Positions 26,366 to 34,798 of a stretch of DNA of 55,425 nt are shown one piece after another. The notes beneath the pieces are model-generated. The model was not told the DNA's origin and made no database searches. It was given only the letters and a program-made list of their open reading frames with translations. The DNA lies in the IMG/VR virus record IMGVR_UViG_3300047089_000323, positions 1 through 55,425 of that record. One strand, written 5' to 3'. The DNA is from a virus. The first letter of the stretch is position 1. Every line of letters begins with the position of its first letter. The position numbers and the translations under genes were made by a program.

Positions 26366-26806
26366 CTAGCGCTTATGCTTGGGATAGTGGCGGCTGTCCT
26401 GTGTGGTTACCGCCTCGGCTGACGCCGCCATGGCGCCGCCGTCGGGTACGTCGACCGCGATCGCGAACTCGCGCTCTTCCGGCTGCACCACCGGCACGCC
26501 TTTGGTGCCGGAGCGGATCTTGAGCCAGACAATGCCGCGGCCGAAGCTTTCCGGCAGCACCAGGCCAATGCCGGGCTCGACGCGGGTCAACTGCACCGGA
26601 AACCCGGCGAACGACTCGGGGTTGCCGACGACGTGATAGAGCTCGTTGTACATGGCGCCGTCGGTCGAGAACTGGAACGTGAGCGGGGCGGTCGTCCAGT
26701 TGCCCGGCATGGTCAGGCGCACGATCTCGCCGGCCGAGCAGTCGATCGGCTCCGACAGTGACTCGCCCGCGCGGATGAACGGGCCATTGATGACTTCTAG
26801 CGCCAC
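26366..26806 (-). CDS. Beta-domain protein paralogous to fibre protein 4 N-terminus
   Basis: 146 residues from GTG 26806, chosen for AAGGAG 6-12 bp upstream. The core RLTMPGNWTTAPLTFQFSTD, then LYHVVGN, then IVWLKIRSGTKGVPVVQ aligns along its length with residues 15-115 of the adjacent fibre protein, so one arose by duplication. It ends in a short polar tail (RHYPKHKR). It could be the capsid-side anchor or a decoration protein. Confidence 0.6.
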   Translation of the reverse strand: MALEVINGPFIRAGESLSEPIDCSAGEIVRLTMPGNWTTAPLTFQFSTDGAMYNELYHVVGNPESFAGFPVQLTRVEPGIGLVLPESFGRGIVWLKIRSGTKGVPVVQPEEREFAIAVDVPDGGAMAASAEAVTTQDSRHYPKHKR

Positions 26807-26822
26807 GACAGTCTCCTTCGAG

Positions 26823-27023
26823 TTAGTGCAGGCTGGGCAGATGGATGCCGCCGCCCCCGGCAAACTGCAATAGCAATCCGATCAAGACAAAAACGCCGAT
26901 CGCCACCAGCACGATGATCGCAATCTTCTGCAGCGGCTCAGGCAGCGGCACCTGCTGCATGAGCCAGTAGAGAAAGATCACCACGATGACAAGGACGACC
27001 AGATAAACGAGTAGCGTGACCAT
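26823..27023 (-). CDS. Small membrane protein, holin candidate
   Basis: 66 residues from ATG 27023 (MVTLLVYLVVLVIVVI). Two hydrophobic helices, about residues 3-22 and 34-56, are separated by a short polar turn (QQVPLPEPLQK), followed by a Gly-rich tail. Small two-helix proteins near an endolysin are often holins, and the amidase gene lies 340 bp upstream. Lysis function is inferred from topology and position only. Confidence 0.55.
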   Translation of the reverse strand: MVTLLVYLVVLVIVVIFLYWLMQQVPLPEPLQKIAIIVLVAIGVFVLIGLLLQFAGGGGIHLPSLH

Positions 27024-27105
27024 GTCCGCCTCCACCGTATGCGATAATAGTTGCGCCCTTGCGCCCAGTGCCGCGACCGGTCGTAGCGGTCTCGACGCGG
27101 GCGGC

Positions 27106-27363
27106 TCATTTTGTCAGCTTATCCACCATCCGCTCGATTCTTTCCTTGTTCGACATGGTTTGGTTCTCCAGCACGGTCAGCCGGTTTTCGATCACTGCCA
27201 AGTGCGGGGAACCGCGTACTTCCAAGGTACTGACGCGGGTTTCGAGCTGCACCGAGTAAGCGATAATGCTGATGGCGGCCGCGCCGAGCACGCTCGCCTG
27301 CGCTGCCAGGAAATAAACCAGAGTCTGGTTGTCGGAAAGCCATGAGCGCACCCTGTCGATCAT
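27106..27363 (-). CDS. Small membrane-anchored coiled-coil protein
   Basis: 85 residues: one N-terminal membrane helix (LVYFLAAQASVLGAAAISII, about 15-38) followed by a coiled coil (VIENRLTVLENQTMSNKERI). ATG overlaps the amidase stop. The layout resembles inner-membrane spanin or lysis accessory proteins, but the outer-membrane partner was not found. Confidence 0.5.
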   Translation of the reverse strand: MIDRVRSWLSDNQTLVYFLAAQASVLGAAAISIIAYSVQLETRVSTLEVRGSPHLAVIENRLTVLENQTMSNKERIERMVDKLTK

Positions 27364-28328
27364 CAGCCGCTCCGGAACGGGAAGACGACTTCCACGACAT
27401 CGTCGGTGCCGATGCCGAGGTCCTGCATCAGGCCGGGCGACAGGTCGGCGACACGGCCGGTGTTTTCGTTGGGGCCCCAGTCGGCCGGAAACGCGGTGAG
27501 CGCGATGCCGGTGTCGGGCGCGCGCACCAGCGCGATTTCGCCGCCCTTGAGCATGTCTTTCGAGGTCACGGAATAATCCCAGCGGCAGGCGACGTAGTGG
27601 ACGTACGGGTTGAGCCGGCGCGCGAGCCCGCTGGTGCCGCTCGGCTGATATGGCAGGAACAGGTGCGGCGCCTCGGCGATCTCATGGATGAAGGCTAAAT
27701 CCTCATCCGGCGACACGCCTTCGTCCTCGGGGCCGCCGAAGGTCGAGCAATTGCCGGCGGCCTCGAACAGCGCCTCCGATGCCGGTGGCGGCGCTTCCAC
27801 TTCGCTGCCGCCGCCGAGCACGTTGGCGATGGCCAGGCAGATTTCGTCGAATTGATCTTCGTAGCATTCGCAATCGGCTTCCGAGTCCACGAAACAGACC
27901 TCGATCAGAATCGCCGGCATCTCGGTGTTGTTGAGGAAGAACAGGTCGGTGCGCTTCTTGCCGCCACGATTGATGAAGCCGCCGGCCTCGGCGATCGCCG
28001 CCGACATCTGACCGGCGAGCGCGCTCTGCGTGACGTAGAGCACCTCGACGCCCATCGGCTTCTCGACTTGCTCGTAGCAATTGAAATGAATCGAGCAGTC
28101 GAGATCGCGGGTCTGCGCGTTGTGATAGTCTACGATAGTATTGAGGTTCTCATTCTGGCTGTCGCTGGTGTCGTCGTGAAACACTTTTACGTCCACGCCG
28201 CGTTTGCGCAACTCATCGGCCACGCACTCGACTACGTTGCGCGCTTCATCGACTTCATCGATGATGCCGCTGGCTCCACGCACGAACTTCCCGTGGCCGC
28301 TCGAGATGACGACACGCTCGTAACTCAT
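27363..28328 (-). CDS. N-acetylmuramoyl-L-alanine amidase endolysin
   Basis: 321 residues. N-terminal Amidase_3 domain (about 1-175): SSGHGKFVRGASG carries the first zinc histidine, DEVDEARNVVE the glutamate, DLDCSIHFN the second histidine, and ILIEVCFVDS the catalytic glutamate. An acidic linker follows. The C-terminal domain (about 235-320; GGEIALVRAPDTG, then VADLSPGLMQDLGIGTDDVV) resembles a double-psi beta-barrel of the RlpA type. Predicted role: peptidoglycan cleavage for lysis. It overlaps the upstream small gene by 4 bp. Confidence 0.8.
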   Translation of the reverse strand: MSYERVVISSGHGKFVRGASGIIDEVDEARNVVECVADELRKRGVDVKVFHDDTSDSQNENLNTIVDYHNAQTRDLDCSIHFNCYEQVEKPMGVEVLYVTQSALAGQMSAAIAEAGGFINRGGKKRTDLFFLNNTEMPAILIEVCFVDSEADCECYEDQFDEICLAIANVLGGGSEVEAPPPASEALFEAAGNCSTFGGPEDEGVSPDEDLAFIHEIAEAPHLFLPYQPSGTSGLARRLNPYVHYVACRWDYSVTSKDMLKGGEIALVRAPDTGIALTAFPADWGPNENTGRVADLSPGLMQDLGIGTDDVVEVVFPFRSG

Positions 28329-28477
28329 TTCTTGCGCCCCAGCGCCTTCTGGCCCTTGCGGTCCTCGGCCTTGTCCTGCGCGGTTTGCTCGTAAGCCTTG
28401 AGTGGGACGCCGAGCTTCTTGGCGCCCTTGCGGTCCTCGGCGAGGTCGCGCTTTGAGCCTTCGTACTTCTTGGCCAT
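28325..28477 (-). CDS. Small charged protein
   Basis: 50 residues made of an imperfect duplication: YEGSKRDLAEDRKGAKKLGV and YEQTAQDKAEDRKGQKALGR share AEDRKGxKxLG. It is strongly charged and helical. ATG overlaps the upstream stop (TGATG) and its stop overlaps the amidase ATG. Function unknown. Confidence 0.6.
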   Translation of the reverse strand: MAKKYEGSKRDLAEDRKGAKKLGVPLKAYEQTAQDKAEDRKGQKALGRKK

Positions 28478-30453
28478 CAGAGTGCTCCCTGCTCGATGAA
28501 TTTCAGGACTTCGTCGAGATCCATCCAGGCCAGCCAGGCCTCGCGGTCCATGACGCCGTACGACGCGAGCAACCGACGCTTGGCCGGGAAGTAGGCGAGC
28601 CCGGCGGCGAATTCGATCTGGCGCTCGGAAAACACGAACGGCGGGGACACCCCGAGCACGGCGCCGGCCGGTCCCAGACGCACGAAGCGGTGGGAGTAGA
28701 ACCGGTTGGACTTGCCCGGGATGGCGCCGGCTTCGTGCGCCAGGGCGAGGTAATGACCGTCGGCTTCGATGACCTGGCTGCCGCCGCTCAGATGCTCGAC
28801 CGCCAGCGTGGGATCGTGGCGGGCGGCGAACGCGCCGGTGCAATCGACCATGGCGCCGAGGCGATAGACGAATTGCAGGTCGTCCGCGCGCACGAATGGC
28901 TGCCAGTTTTTTTCATGGGCGCGTTGTTTTGGCTGCATCCGGCGCCAGCCGTCTCCGATGCCGTCGGAGGAGACCGGCGCCAGTACCATCTCGCAGATGC
29001 CATCGGTATTGAATTCGCGCACGGTGGCGCTGACCCATAGCTGCTCGTTCCATTCGAACAGCCGGCAGTCCTCGAGCCCGCGCACCTGGCTGTATTGCGG
29101 CGGGTCGGGCCAGTTGTCCGGCAGCGCGAGCTCGCTCACGAAGTCGGCCCGCCCGTCGGGGTCGATGTCGACCAGGAAATTGCGGGTGCGGATCGCGCTG
29201 TCGCCGCCCATGTCATACGCCCCGGTGGGCGTGATGCGATAATTGACGGCGCGGGCGAGCGTGACCGGCCGGCCGCGCCAGTTGACCACGGATGGATTGG
29301 TGAAGACGTAGCCGGCGGGCGGGTCGAGGTGCAGCCGCGTGGGCCGGAACGACGGTATGTGCGAAGCGAGCGGCGCCAGGTACCAGTAGAGGTTGGCGCG
29401 AGCCTGCGCGCGGGTGCCGGCGGGGATCGAGCGATCGAGCGCGAGCGCGTTGCAGATGGCGGCGCCGCGGGCGCGCCGGGCCGGGTCGTAGTAGGCGCAG
29501 ACGCTGAACTCGGAACGGGCGCCGGCGGAATAGACGAAGTCGTTCACGAACAGCTGGTCGTCCTGCGGGTAGGGCGTGCGCATCGCAGCCTCCGAGAACA
29601 GCAGCGAGGTGAAATTCTCCCCGCGCTCGCGATAGTCCTTGGCGAGATCGTAGAGGGTCTCGGCGCGTTGCGGGCGCAGCTCGTAGGCCTTGAGCAACTC
29701 GTGCACGAACCCGGCCTGGTTACCGAGGTTGCCCAGGCAGTGCGCGACGTGAAGCTGGCTGTTCCATACCTCCTCCGCATAACCGCCGAGAGTGACGCGT
29801 TTGCGATAGTGAATGAGCGCATTGGTCCAGTCACCGAGGTCGAAGAACGATTGCCCCAGGTAGAAATGATACCTCTGTATGAGTCCTGGATCGGTTTCTG
29901 TTCGCAGCGCCTCCTCGAGCAGGGCGATGTCGCGGGCGAACTTTTCCGGCCGGTTGGCGCCGTCGGCGTGATCGATGAATTCGGCGCCGTCCAGGACGCC
30001 GGCGGTCGGCACGGCCAGGAATTCGTGGGTCACCCCTCTGTATTCGGCAGGAGCATTGCGATGCAGCAGACGGCGATTGTAATAACTGACAGTTCCGGCC
30101 GTTTGCTTAATATCGAAGGCTTGCCCGCGATGACCGTTGATCCAGCCGGGCGTGTGGACGCGGAGCTCCATGTCCGCGTCGCTGAGCAGGAGCCATTCGA
30201 AGGCGAGCGGGCTCGAACGCGCGATCGCTAGCGCATCATTGCGTGCCTGCGCGAAGTTAACGAACGGAGCGTGCGCGATCTCCACCGGCTTGCCGGCGGC
30301 GGCGAACATTTCCCGGATCAGATCGGGGGTTTTGTCCGTGGATCCGGTGTCCACCACGACGGCGCAATCGACGTGCGGCATGAGGCTCGCGATGCAGCGT
30401 GGCAGCACCGCGGCCTCGTTACGAACGATCGCATGCCAGGCGAGCTTCGCCAT
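28477..30453 (-). CDS. GT2 glycosyltransferase fused to TPR and GH130-like domain
   Basis: 658 residues. N-terminal GT-A family 2 domain (about 1-160): HAIVRNEAAVLPRCIASL, VVVDTGSTDKT and LLLSDADMELRV, with the DxD-like DAD. Middle TPR-like helices (about 185-300: YHFYLGQSFFDLGDWTNALI). The C-terminal half resembles five-bladed GH130/GH43-type glycosidases or phosphorylases (FTNPSVVNWRGRPVTLAR, RGLEDCRLFEWNEQLWVSAT). It could glycosylate virion fibres or host sugars and trim them, so it may act in virion decoration. Catalytic activity of the C-terminal part is not established. Confidence 0.75.
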   Translation of the reverse strand: MAKLAWHAIVRNEAAVLPRCIASLMPHVDCAVVVDTGSTDKTPDLIREMFAAAGKPVEIAHAPFVNFAQARNDALAIARSSPLAFEWLLLSDADMELRVHTPGWINGHRGQAFDIKQTAGTVSYYNRRLLHRNAPAEYRGVTHEFLAVPTAGVLDGAEFIDHADGANRPEKFARDIALLEEALRTETDPGLIQRYHFYLGQSFFDLGDWTNALIHYRKRVTLGGYAEEVWNSQLHVAHCLGNLGNQAGFVHELLKAYELRPQRAETLYDLAKDYRERGENFTSLLFSEAAMRTPYPQDDQLFVNDFVYSAGARSEFSVCAYYDPARRARGAAICNALALDRSIPAGTRAQARANLYWYLAPLASHIPSFRPTRLHLDPPAGYVFTNPSVVNWRGRPVTLARAVNYRITPTGAYDMGGDSAIRTRNFLVDIDPDGRADFVSELALPDNWPDPPQYSQVRGLEDCRLFEWNEQLWVSATVREFNTDGICEMVLAPVSSDGIGDGWRRMQPKQRAHEKNWQPFVRADDLQFVYRLGAMVDCTGAFAARHDPTLAVEHLSGGSQVIEADGHYLALAHEAGAIPGKSNRFYSHRFVRLGPAGAVLGVSPPFVFSERQIEFAAGLAYFPAKRRLLASYGVMDREAWLAWMDLDEVLKFIEQGAL

Positions 30454-30458
30454 CGGGT

Positions 30459-30842
30459 CTACTTGTGATGATGAAGAATAGCTTCGACGATGTCGGACTT
30501 GGTCCAGCTATGATTGACGTCGACGCCTTCCGCCTCTGCTTCCGATATCAATTCCTCTTTCGTCATCTCATTGAGCTGTGCCCGGGTTGCCCGGGCCCCG
30601 CGAGCCGCGCCGCTGGCCCCGGTGGTGCCGGTCGTGCCGGTCGTGCCGGTCGTGCCGGTGGTTCCGGTCGTGCCGGTGGCGCCACCGCCGGTCGGCCCTT
30701 CCTGCACCTGCATGACGTCGAACTCCTCGCCCGGCGCGGCCATGGCCGTGATCTGCGCGATCGCCTCTTCGCGGGTTTCGGCCTCGACGGTCCCGGTGAG
30801 GACTTCGGAGGTCTTGCGGCCCTTGTAGCTGAACGTCGGCAT
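30459..30842 (-). CDS. GTT-repeat linker protein with Rho-N/SAP-like end
   Basis: 127 residues. The N-terminal beta domain (MPTFSYKGRKTSEVLTGTVE) is joined by seven Gly-Thr-Thr-type triplets (GTTGTTGTTG..., about residues 60-80, a short collagen-like stalk) to a C-terminal helical domain. That domain, LNEMTKEELISEAEAEG then SWTKSDIVEAILHH, matches the helix-extended-loop-helix of Rho N-terminal/SAP-like domains, which can bind nucleic acid. Position next to the portal gene suggests a head protein. Confidence 0.6.
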   Translation of the reverse strand: MPTFSYKGRKTSEVLTGTVEAETREEAIAQITAMAAPGEEFDVMQVQEGPTGGGATGTTGTTGTTGTTGTTGTTGASGAARGARATRAQLNEMTKEELISEAEAEGVDVNHSWTKSDIVEAILHHHK

Positions 30843-30866
30843 CGGCTTTGCTCCCTTGGTTGAGAT

Positions 30867-33158
30867 CTATCCCGGCCCGCCTTGCGGCACTGGTGGCCGT
30901 GGCGCCGGCTGATTGCCGGCCACATTGCCCAGATTGCCCGCGGGCGAGTTGTTGCCCGGTGACGGTTGGTTGCCCTGTGCGAGCTTGGCGGCTTGCGCCA
31001 TGCCGCCGGCGGGCGGTGGCGGCATTCCCGGCGGTCCGTTCGGCGGCGGGGGCCCCATGCCCGGCTGACCACCGGGCGGTGGTGCGCCCATGCCTGGAGC
31101 TTGCGACGCGAGTAATCCGGCGGTCAGTTCGCTGGCAATTTTTTGGACGCCTAATTCCACGCCCATCTGCACGCCCTGCTCCACGCGCTGGTTCAAGGCT
31201 TGTTGCTCGGCGCCCTGCTGTTGCGCCTGTTGCTGCTTATCGAGTTCATCGTCACTAGGAACAATCTCGTCACCATCGAGCCCGATTGTTTTTGAAACAC
31301 TGCGCAATACCGCACCGCGGCCCTTCAAACCCATTATGCCCTGGTCAACCGGGTTCATCGTATGTTGCAGGAATTCAAGCTGTCGTTGACGTTGTGTTTC
31401 GCGCTGGATCGCGACGTTGACGCCCTGCACGCTTACGTTCTCCTCGCCGGTGAGAAGGCCGGTAGTGTCGGAAAGCAGGATCAGATCGACGAGCTGCAGC
31501 ATCGCCACTTCGAATACATCGCGATCGATCGAGGCCGCTACCGTCTGCAAAATTTTGCTTGCGTTGCCCATCAGCATCGCCAGGCCGGATGCTGTTCTTC
31601 CCGCACCTCCGCCCGGCTGCCCGCCGATGTATTTGGGGATGGCGCTGATATCGTCCGACAAGTCCACGAACGCCTTGAAGACCGTCAGCAGGTCTTGTGA
31701 GTTTGATTGTGGCTGGAAGAACTCGATCGGCGGCTTGGCGTTGTTGCCGACCGGATCGGTGCGGACATGAAAACGTTTCCAAGGATACAGCTCTTCGCCG
31801 TTCTCTTCCGGCGCCAGACGATCATCATTTATTACCACCATCGGTCCGGAACTAATCGAAAGATTGTTCACCAGCGACCGCAGCGTGGCGTTGGCGACGT
31901 CCTGCAGGTCGGCGATCATGTCGACCAGGCCGTTGCCGACCGGGGTGCCAGGCACTTTCTCGAAGCTGGTTATGTAATACGGGTGTCTTGCGCGCGGTGA
32001 TGGCGACAGGTTGGCTTTGATGACGTGCGAGCCGATGACATAGGCGTCGATACGATAGTCGCGCAGCTCGTCGGCGATGCCGGGCATCCCGTAGTCCTGC
32101 AGCAGCCGGCCCTGGACGTTGCCGTGGAATTCCATTTGGGTGATCAGGCCGGAGCGGTTCCAGGCCGGGTTCTCGCGGGACTCCAGCACCGCGCGCTCGG
32201 CATCTGTCGTATCCCATGAGTCGTACAGACCGCCGCGGCCGTATTCGTCGAGCACGGCGCGGACTTCGTCCTGATTGAAGCCGGGGAGGTCGAGCAGATC
32301 GTTGAGCTCGGCGCGGGTGAGGCGGGATTTCTCGATGACGTTCGCCGACTCGATGTCGCCGACGCCGGGCGTCCACCACAGGTCGAAGGGCGACACTCGC
32401 GTCCACACCATTTTGGGGACTTGCTGGACGATCGGCTGGCCGTTGTTCCAGCGCACTTCCGGCATGATCTTGACGGTCGGCCCTTTGATGCAGGCGAACG
32501 GGAAGATCGGGAGGTCGACCAGGAACTCGGCGAGGGCGTGATAGAAATTACCCTCGCGCAGGAATTCCTCGATCTTGTCTTCGGCGATCTGGGCCTGGTC
32601 GGCGGCTTTCTTCTTGGCGGCGTCGCGCGCGGACTCCAGGAGGGCGGCGCGGCGCTTGCCGGTGTCGGCCGGATCGGGTTGCTGGCCGGTGGTCTGCATG
32701 ACCATCTGCTGCTCGTGCGCCATCAGCGCGTCGATCTTCTGGACGATTTCGGGCGGCACGTCGGGATCGGCGGGCGCGCGGATCGACCAGGGCTTGTCGG
32801 AGCCGAGATAGATGTCGCGCAGCAGCGAGGAGGCGGCGCGGCACTTTTGCGCGGTCAGGCGGGCGTAGACCTGTGAGCCGCCGAATTTGACGACTTCCTG
32901 GAATTTGGTCGGGGAGTACTGGCCGTTGAAGGTGCGCAGCGCTTCCAGCAGGCGGTTCGACCAGCCCGATGCGGTGTTGCGGTGATTGCGGAATACCTCG
33001 AATTGATTCCTAATAAAATTTGCCAGCGCCGGCGGTGCTGGTTCTGGTGGTGGTGCAGCCGCTTGCGAACGCTCCAATTGTTGTTGGCGTAAGTGAGCTT
33101 CGAGGGCGGCCGGTGGTACGACCTGAAGCACACTTGACTGGCCTAATGGATTAGCCAT
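30867..33158 (-). CDS. Portal protein
   Basis: 763 residues from ATG 33158 (MANPLGQSSVLQVV), just after the HNH stop. Portal-like features: an N-terminal helix with FEVFRNHRNTASGWSNRLLE, LRTFNGQYSP, an aromatic-rich wing (TRVSPFDLWWTPGVGDIESA), PYYITSFEKVPGTPVGNGLVD and a helical stem. The C-terminus is Gln/Pro/Gly-rich and probably disordered. Length fits P22/podovirus portals (about 700-760). It would form the dodecameric DNA-entry vertex and dock the terminase. It is the first true virion gene of the operon. Confidence 0.8.
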   Translation of the reverse strand: MANPLGQSSVLQVVPPAALEAHLRQQQLERSQAAAPPPEPAPPALANFIRNQFEVFRNHRNTASGWSNRLLEALRTFNGQYSPTKFQEVVKFGGSQVYARLTAQKCRAASSLLRDIYLGSDKPWSIRAPADPDVPPEIVQKIDALMAHEQQMVMQTTGQQPDPADTGKRRAALLESARDAAKKKAADQAQIAEDKIEEFLREGNFYHALAEFLVDLPIFPFACIKGPTVKIMPEVRWNNGQPIVQQVPKMVWTRVSPFDLWWTPGVGDIESANVIEKSRLTRAELNDLLDLPGFNQDEVRAVLDEYGRGGLYDSWDTTDAERAVLESRENPAWNRSGLITQMEFHGNVQGRLLQDYGMPGIADELRDYRIDAYVIGSHVIKANLSPSPRARHPYYITSFEKVPGTPVGNGLVDMIADLQDVANATLRSLVNNLSISSGPMVVINDDRLAPEENGEELYPWKRFHVRTDPVGNNAKPPIEFFQPQSNSQDLLTVFKAFVDLSDDISAIPKYIGGQPGGGAGRTASGLAMLMGNASKILQTVAASIDRDVFEVAMLQLVDLILLSDTTGLLTGEENVSVQGVNVAIQRETQRQRQLEFLQHTMNPVDQGIMGLKGRGAVLRSVSKTIGLDGDEIVPSDDELDKQQQAQQQGAEQQALNQRVEQGVQMGVELGVQKIASELTAGLLASQAPGMGAPPPGGQPGMGPPPPNGPPGMPPPPAGGMAQAAKLAQGNQPSPGNNSPAGNLGNVAGNQPAPRPPVPQGGPG

Positions 33159-33160
33159 TT

Positions 33161-33937
33161 TCAAACTCTGGCAACGCGGCGGGCCGCGCTCGCGCAAGTG
33201 CGGCTACAATATTTTGCTTGGCTAAGCATGGCTTGATTCACATAGCGCGCCTTACCACAAACGTTACACGCGATCTCTGCTCCCGATCGCGATAATCCAC
33301 GGGTGCGATCTCCTTGTCGCGATTTACCAGAGCATTCGAGGCTACAAAACTTTGCTTTGGCAAAATGTACTGGCGACACGTATCTCAATTTGCCACATAC
33401 AGCACAGGCGATTTCTTTGCCGGAAGGGACAATGGTCCGTCCGATATTTGTGCATTTGCGACTACAATATTTTGCTACGGCAAACTCAAAGGGCTGCTTA
33501 TAGCTCGGCTTGCCGCAGACAAGACAGACGAAGGCTTTGCCGGTTCGAATTTGCGGCCTTGTCACAAGGTTGTGGATTTCAGGGTGTTCAAGCGCATGGC
33601 ATGGAGCGCAAAGCACCATGATATTCGAAGGATCGAGCCTCCGTTCAGGTGCACTGGCGTGAGATTCAACGTGGTGGCCGTGTAGCTTTTCCGTAGCTGC
33701 ACAGCGCTGACAATGCGCAACCTCTCGGACTATTGCGCGCACCATAGCCCTCTCAGCGCTATTGCGTTGAGCAATTCCGCCTTTCCATCCAGGGTGATTG
33801 GTTTTGTCGCCTTGAAGCCGGCCTTTTATGTAGCATTCACGCGAGCAAAACAGCATTTTTGTTTTGCCGTGCCTGCGTTGAAAAGTTGCTCCGCAATGCT
33901 GGCAAACACCACTATCCAAAGGTTTTCGAGCGTTCAT
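33161..33937 (-). CDS. HNH homing endonuclease with four CxxC zinc modules
   Basis: 258 residues from ATG 33937 (GGGAAG 7 bp upstream); an earlier start at 33967 is possible. The HNH core lies at about residues 75-125: HCQRCAATEKLHGHHVES, then NIMVLCAPCHALEH. Around it are four copies of a zinc module of the form CxxCG...AKxCSxxC: CQHCG...FCSREC, CLVCG...YCSRKC, CAVCG...FCSLEC and CNVCG...YCSRTC. It sits between the packaging and portal genes as a mobile element insertion. A CtrA-type box is 35 bp upstream. Confidence 0.8.
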   Translation of the reverse strand: MNARKPLDSGVCQHCGATFQRRHGKTKMLFCSRECYIKGRLQGDKTNHPGWKGGIAQRNSAERAMVRAIVREVAHCQRCAATEKLHGHHVESHASAPERRLDPSNIMVLCAPCHALEHPEIHNLVTRPQIRTGKAFVCLVCGKPSYKQPFEFAVAKYCSRKCTNIGRTIVPSGKEIACAVCGKLRYVSPVHFAKAKFCSLECSGKSRQGDRTRGLSRSGAEIACNVCGKARYVNQAMLSQAKYCSRTCASAARRVARV

Positions 33938-33971
33938 GCTTGCTTCCCTGGTAGATGTATAGAACACAACT

Positions 33972-33987
33972 GTTAACTATTCCTTAA
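33972..33987. promoter_or_regulatory. CtrA-type box, copy 4, between divergent operons
   Basis: The minus strand reads TTAAGGAATAGTTAAC (TTAA-N7-TTAAC). It lies 35 bp before the HNH/portal operon start (33937) and about 70 bp before the divergent packaging operon (34057), so one box could serve both. Downstream on the plus strand, TAAGATAT is a possible -10. Confidence 0.55.
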
Positions 33988-34056
33988 GGAATTTGGCGAT
34001 AAGATATCCGGCGCCTCGGGCGCGGGGCAAGGACGGGGCGCAGCGCAGGAGCATGC

Positions 34057-34620
34057 ATGGCGGACATCCCCGACGGCTTCGACGAAGCCAAGATGAACAA
34101 GCTGGCGCGCGAGGAAGTGATGAACGTGCGGCGCTGGCCGGACGTGCTGGAGGACTTCGGCATCTCGGCGGCGGAGTTCTATCAAATCTCGAAAGACCCC
34201 ATTTACCGGCGGGCCAAGGCGGCGTTCGCGCTCGACTGGAACGCCACCACCGCCGCGCCGGAGCGGGTCAAGGCGATCGCGGCCATCCTGCTCGAGCGCG
34301 GGCTGCCGATCATCGACCGCCGCATGCACGACGCTGGCGAGCCGTTCAACTCGGTGATCGAGGCCTATAAGAACCTGGCGCGGTCGGCCGGCATCGGCGA
34401 GGCCAAGGCCGAACCGCGGTCGAGCGAACGTTTCCAGATCACGATCAACCTTGGTGACGACGACATCAAGACCTACGACAAGGCGATCGCGGGCGCGGTC
34501 GACGACGCGGCCGGCGACACCGAAGTAATCGACGCGCCGCGGGTGATCGAAACGAAGCCCGCGAGCCCGCCGGTATCACCCTTCAAGCGCGGACGCGGGA
34601 GGCCGAAGAAACATGGCTAA
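34057..34620 (+). CDS. Putative terminase small subunit
   Basis: 187 residues; CAGGAG precedes the ATG. N-terminal helices with a helix-turn-helix look (FGISAAEFYQISKDPIYRRA), then a long helical middle (ERVKAIAAILLERGLPIIDR), then a polar tail ending KRGRGRPKKHG, an AT-hook-like RGRP motif. Being the first gene of the operon that ends in the large terminase fits a DNA-recognising small subunit. No family signature is decisive. Confidence 0.5.
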   Translation: MADIPDGFDEAKMNKLAREEVMNVRRWPDVLEDFGISAAEFYQISKDPIYRRAKAAFALDWNATTAAPERVKAIAAILLERGLPIIDRRMHDAGEPFNSVIEAYKNLARSAGIGEAKAEPRSSERFQITINLGDDDIKTYDKAIAGAVDDAAGDTEVIDAPRVIETKPASPPVSPFKRGRGRPKKHG

Positions 34621-34798
34621 GAAAAACTGGATGGCTGGCGCGGTGAAGAAGCCCGGCGCTTTGCACCGCTCACTTGGAGTCTCGGAAGGCGAGAAAATCC
34701 CGGCGGCGAAGATCGAGGCGGCCTCGCATTCGGACAATCCGACGCTGCGGAAGCGGGCGACGCTGGCGAAGACGTTTGCCAAGCATCGGCCTAAATGA
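34613..34798 (+). CDS. Small conserved phage protein (KKPGALHRSLGV)
   Basis: 61 residues: MAKKNWMAGAVKKPGALHRS then GEKIPAAKIEAASHSDN and a basic end. I know this pattern (KxPGALHRxLGVxxGxKIPxxK) as a very common short phage protein near structural or packaging genes; function unknown. It overlaps the upstream gene by 8 bp and the next by 4 bp. Confidence 0.75.
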   Translation: MAKKNWMAGAVKKPGALHRSLGVSEGEKIPAAKIEAASHSDNPTLRKRATLAKTFAKHRPK

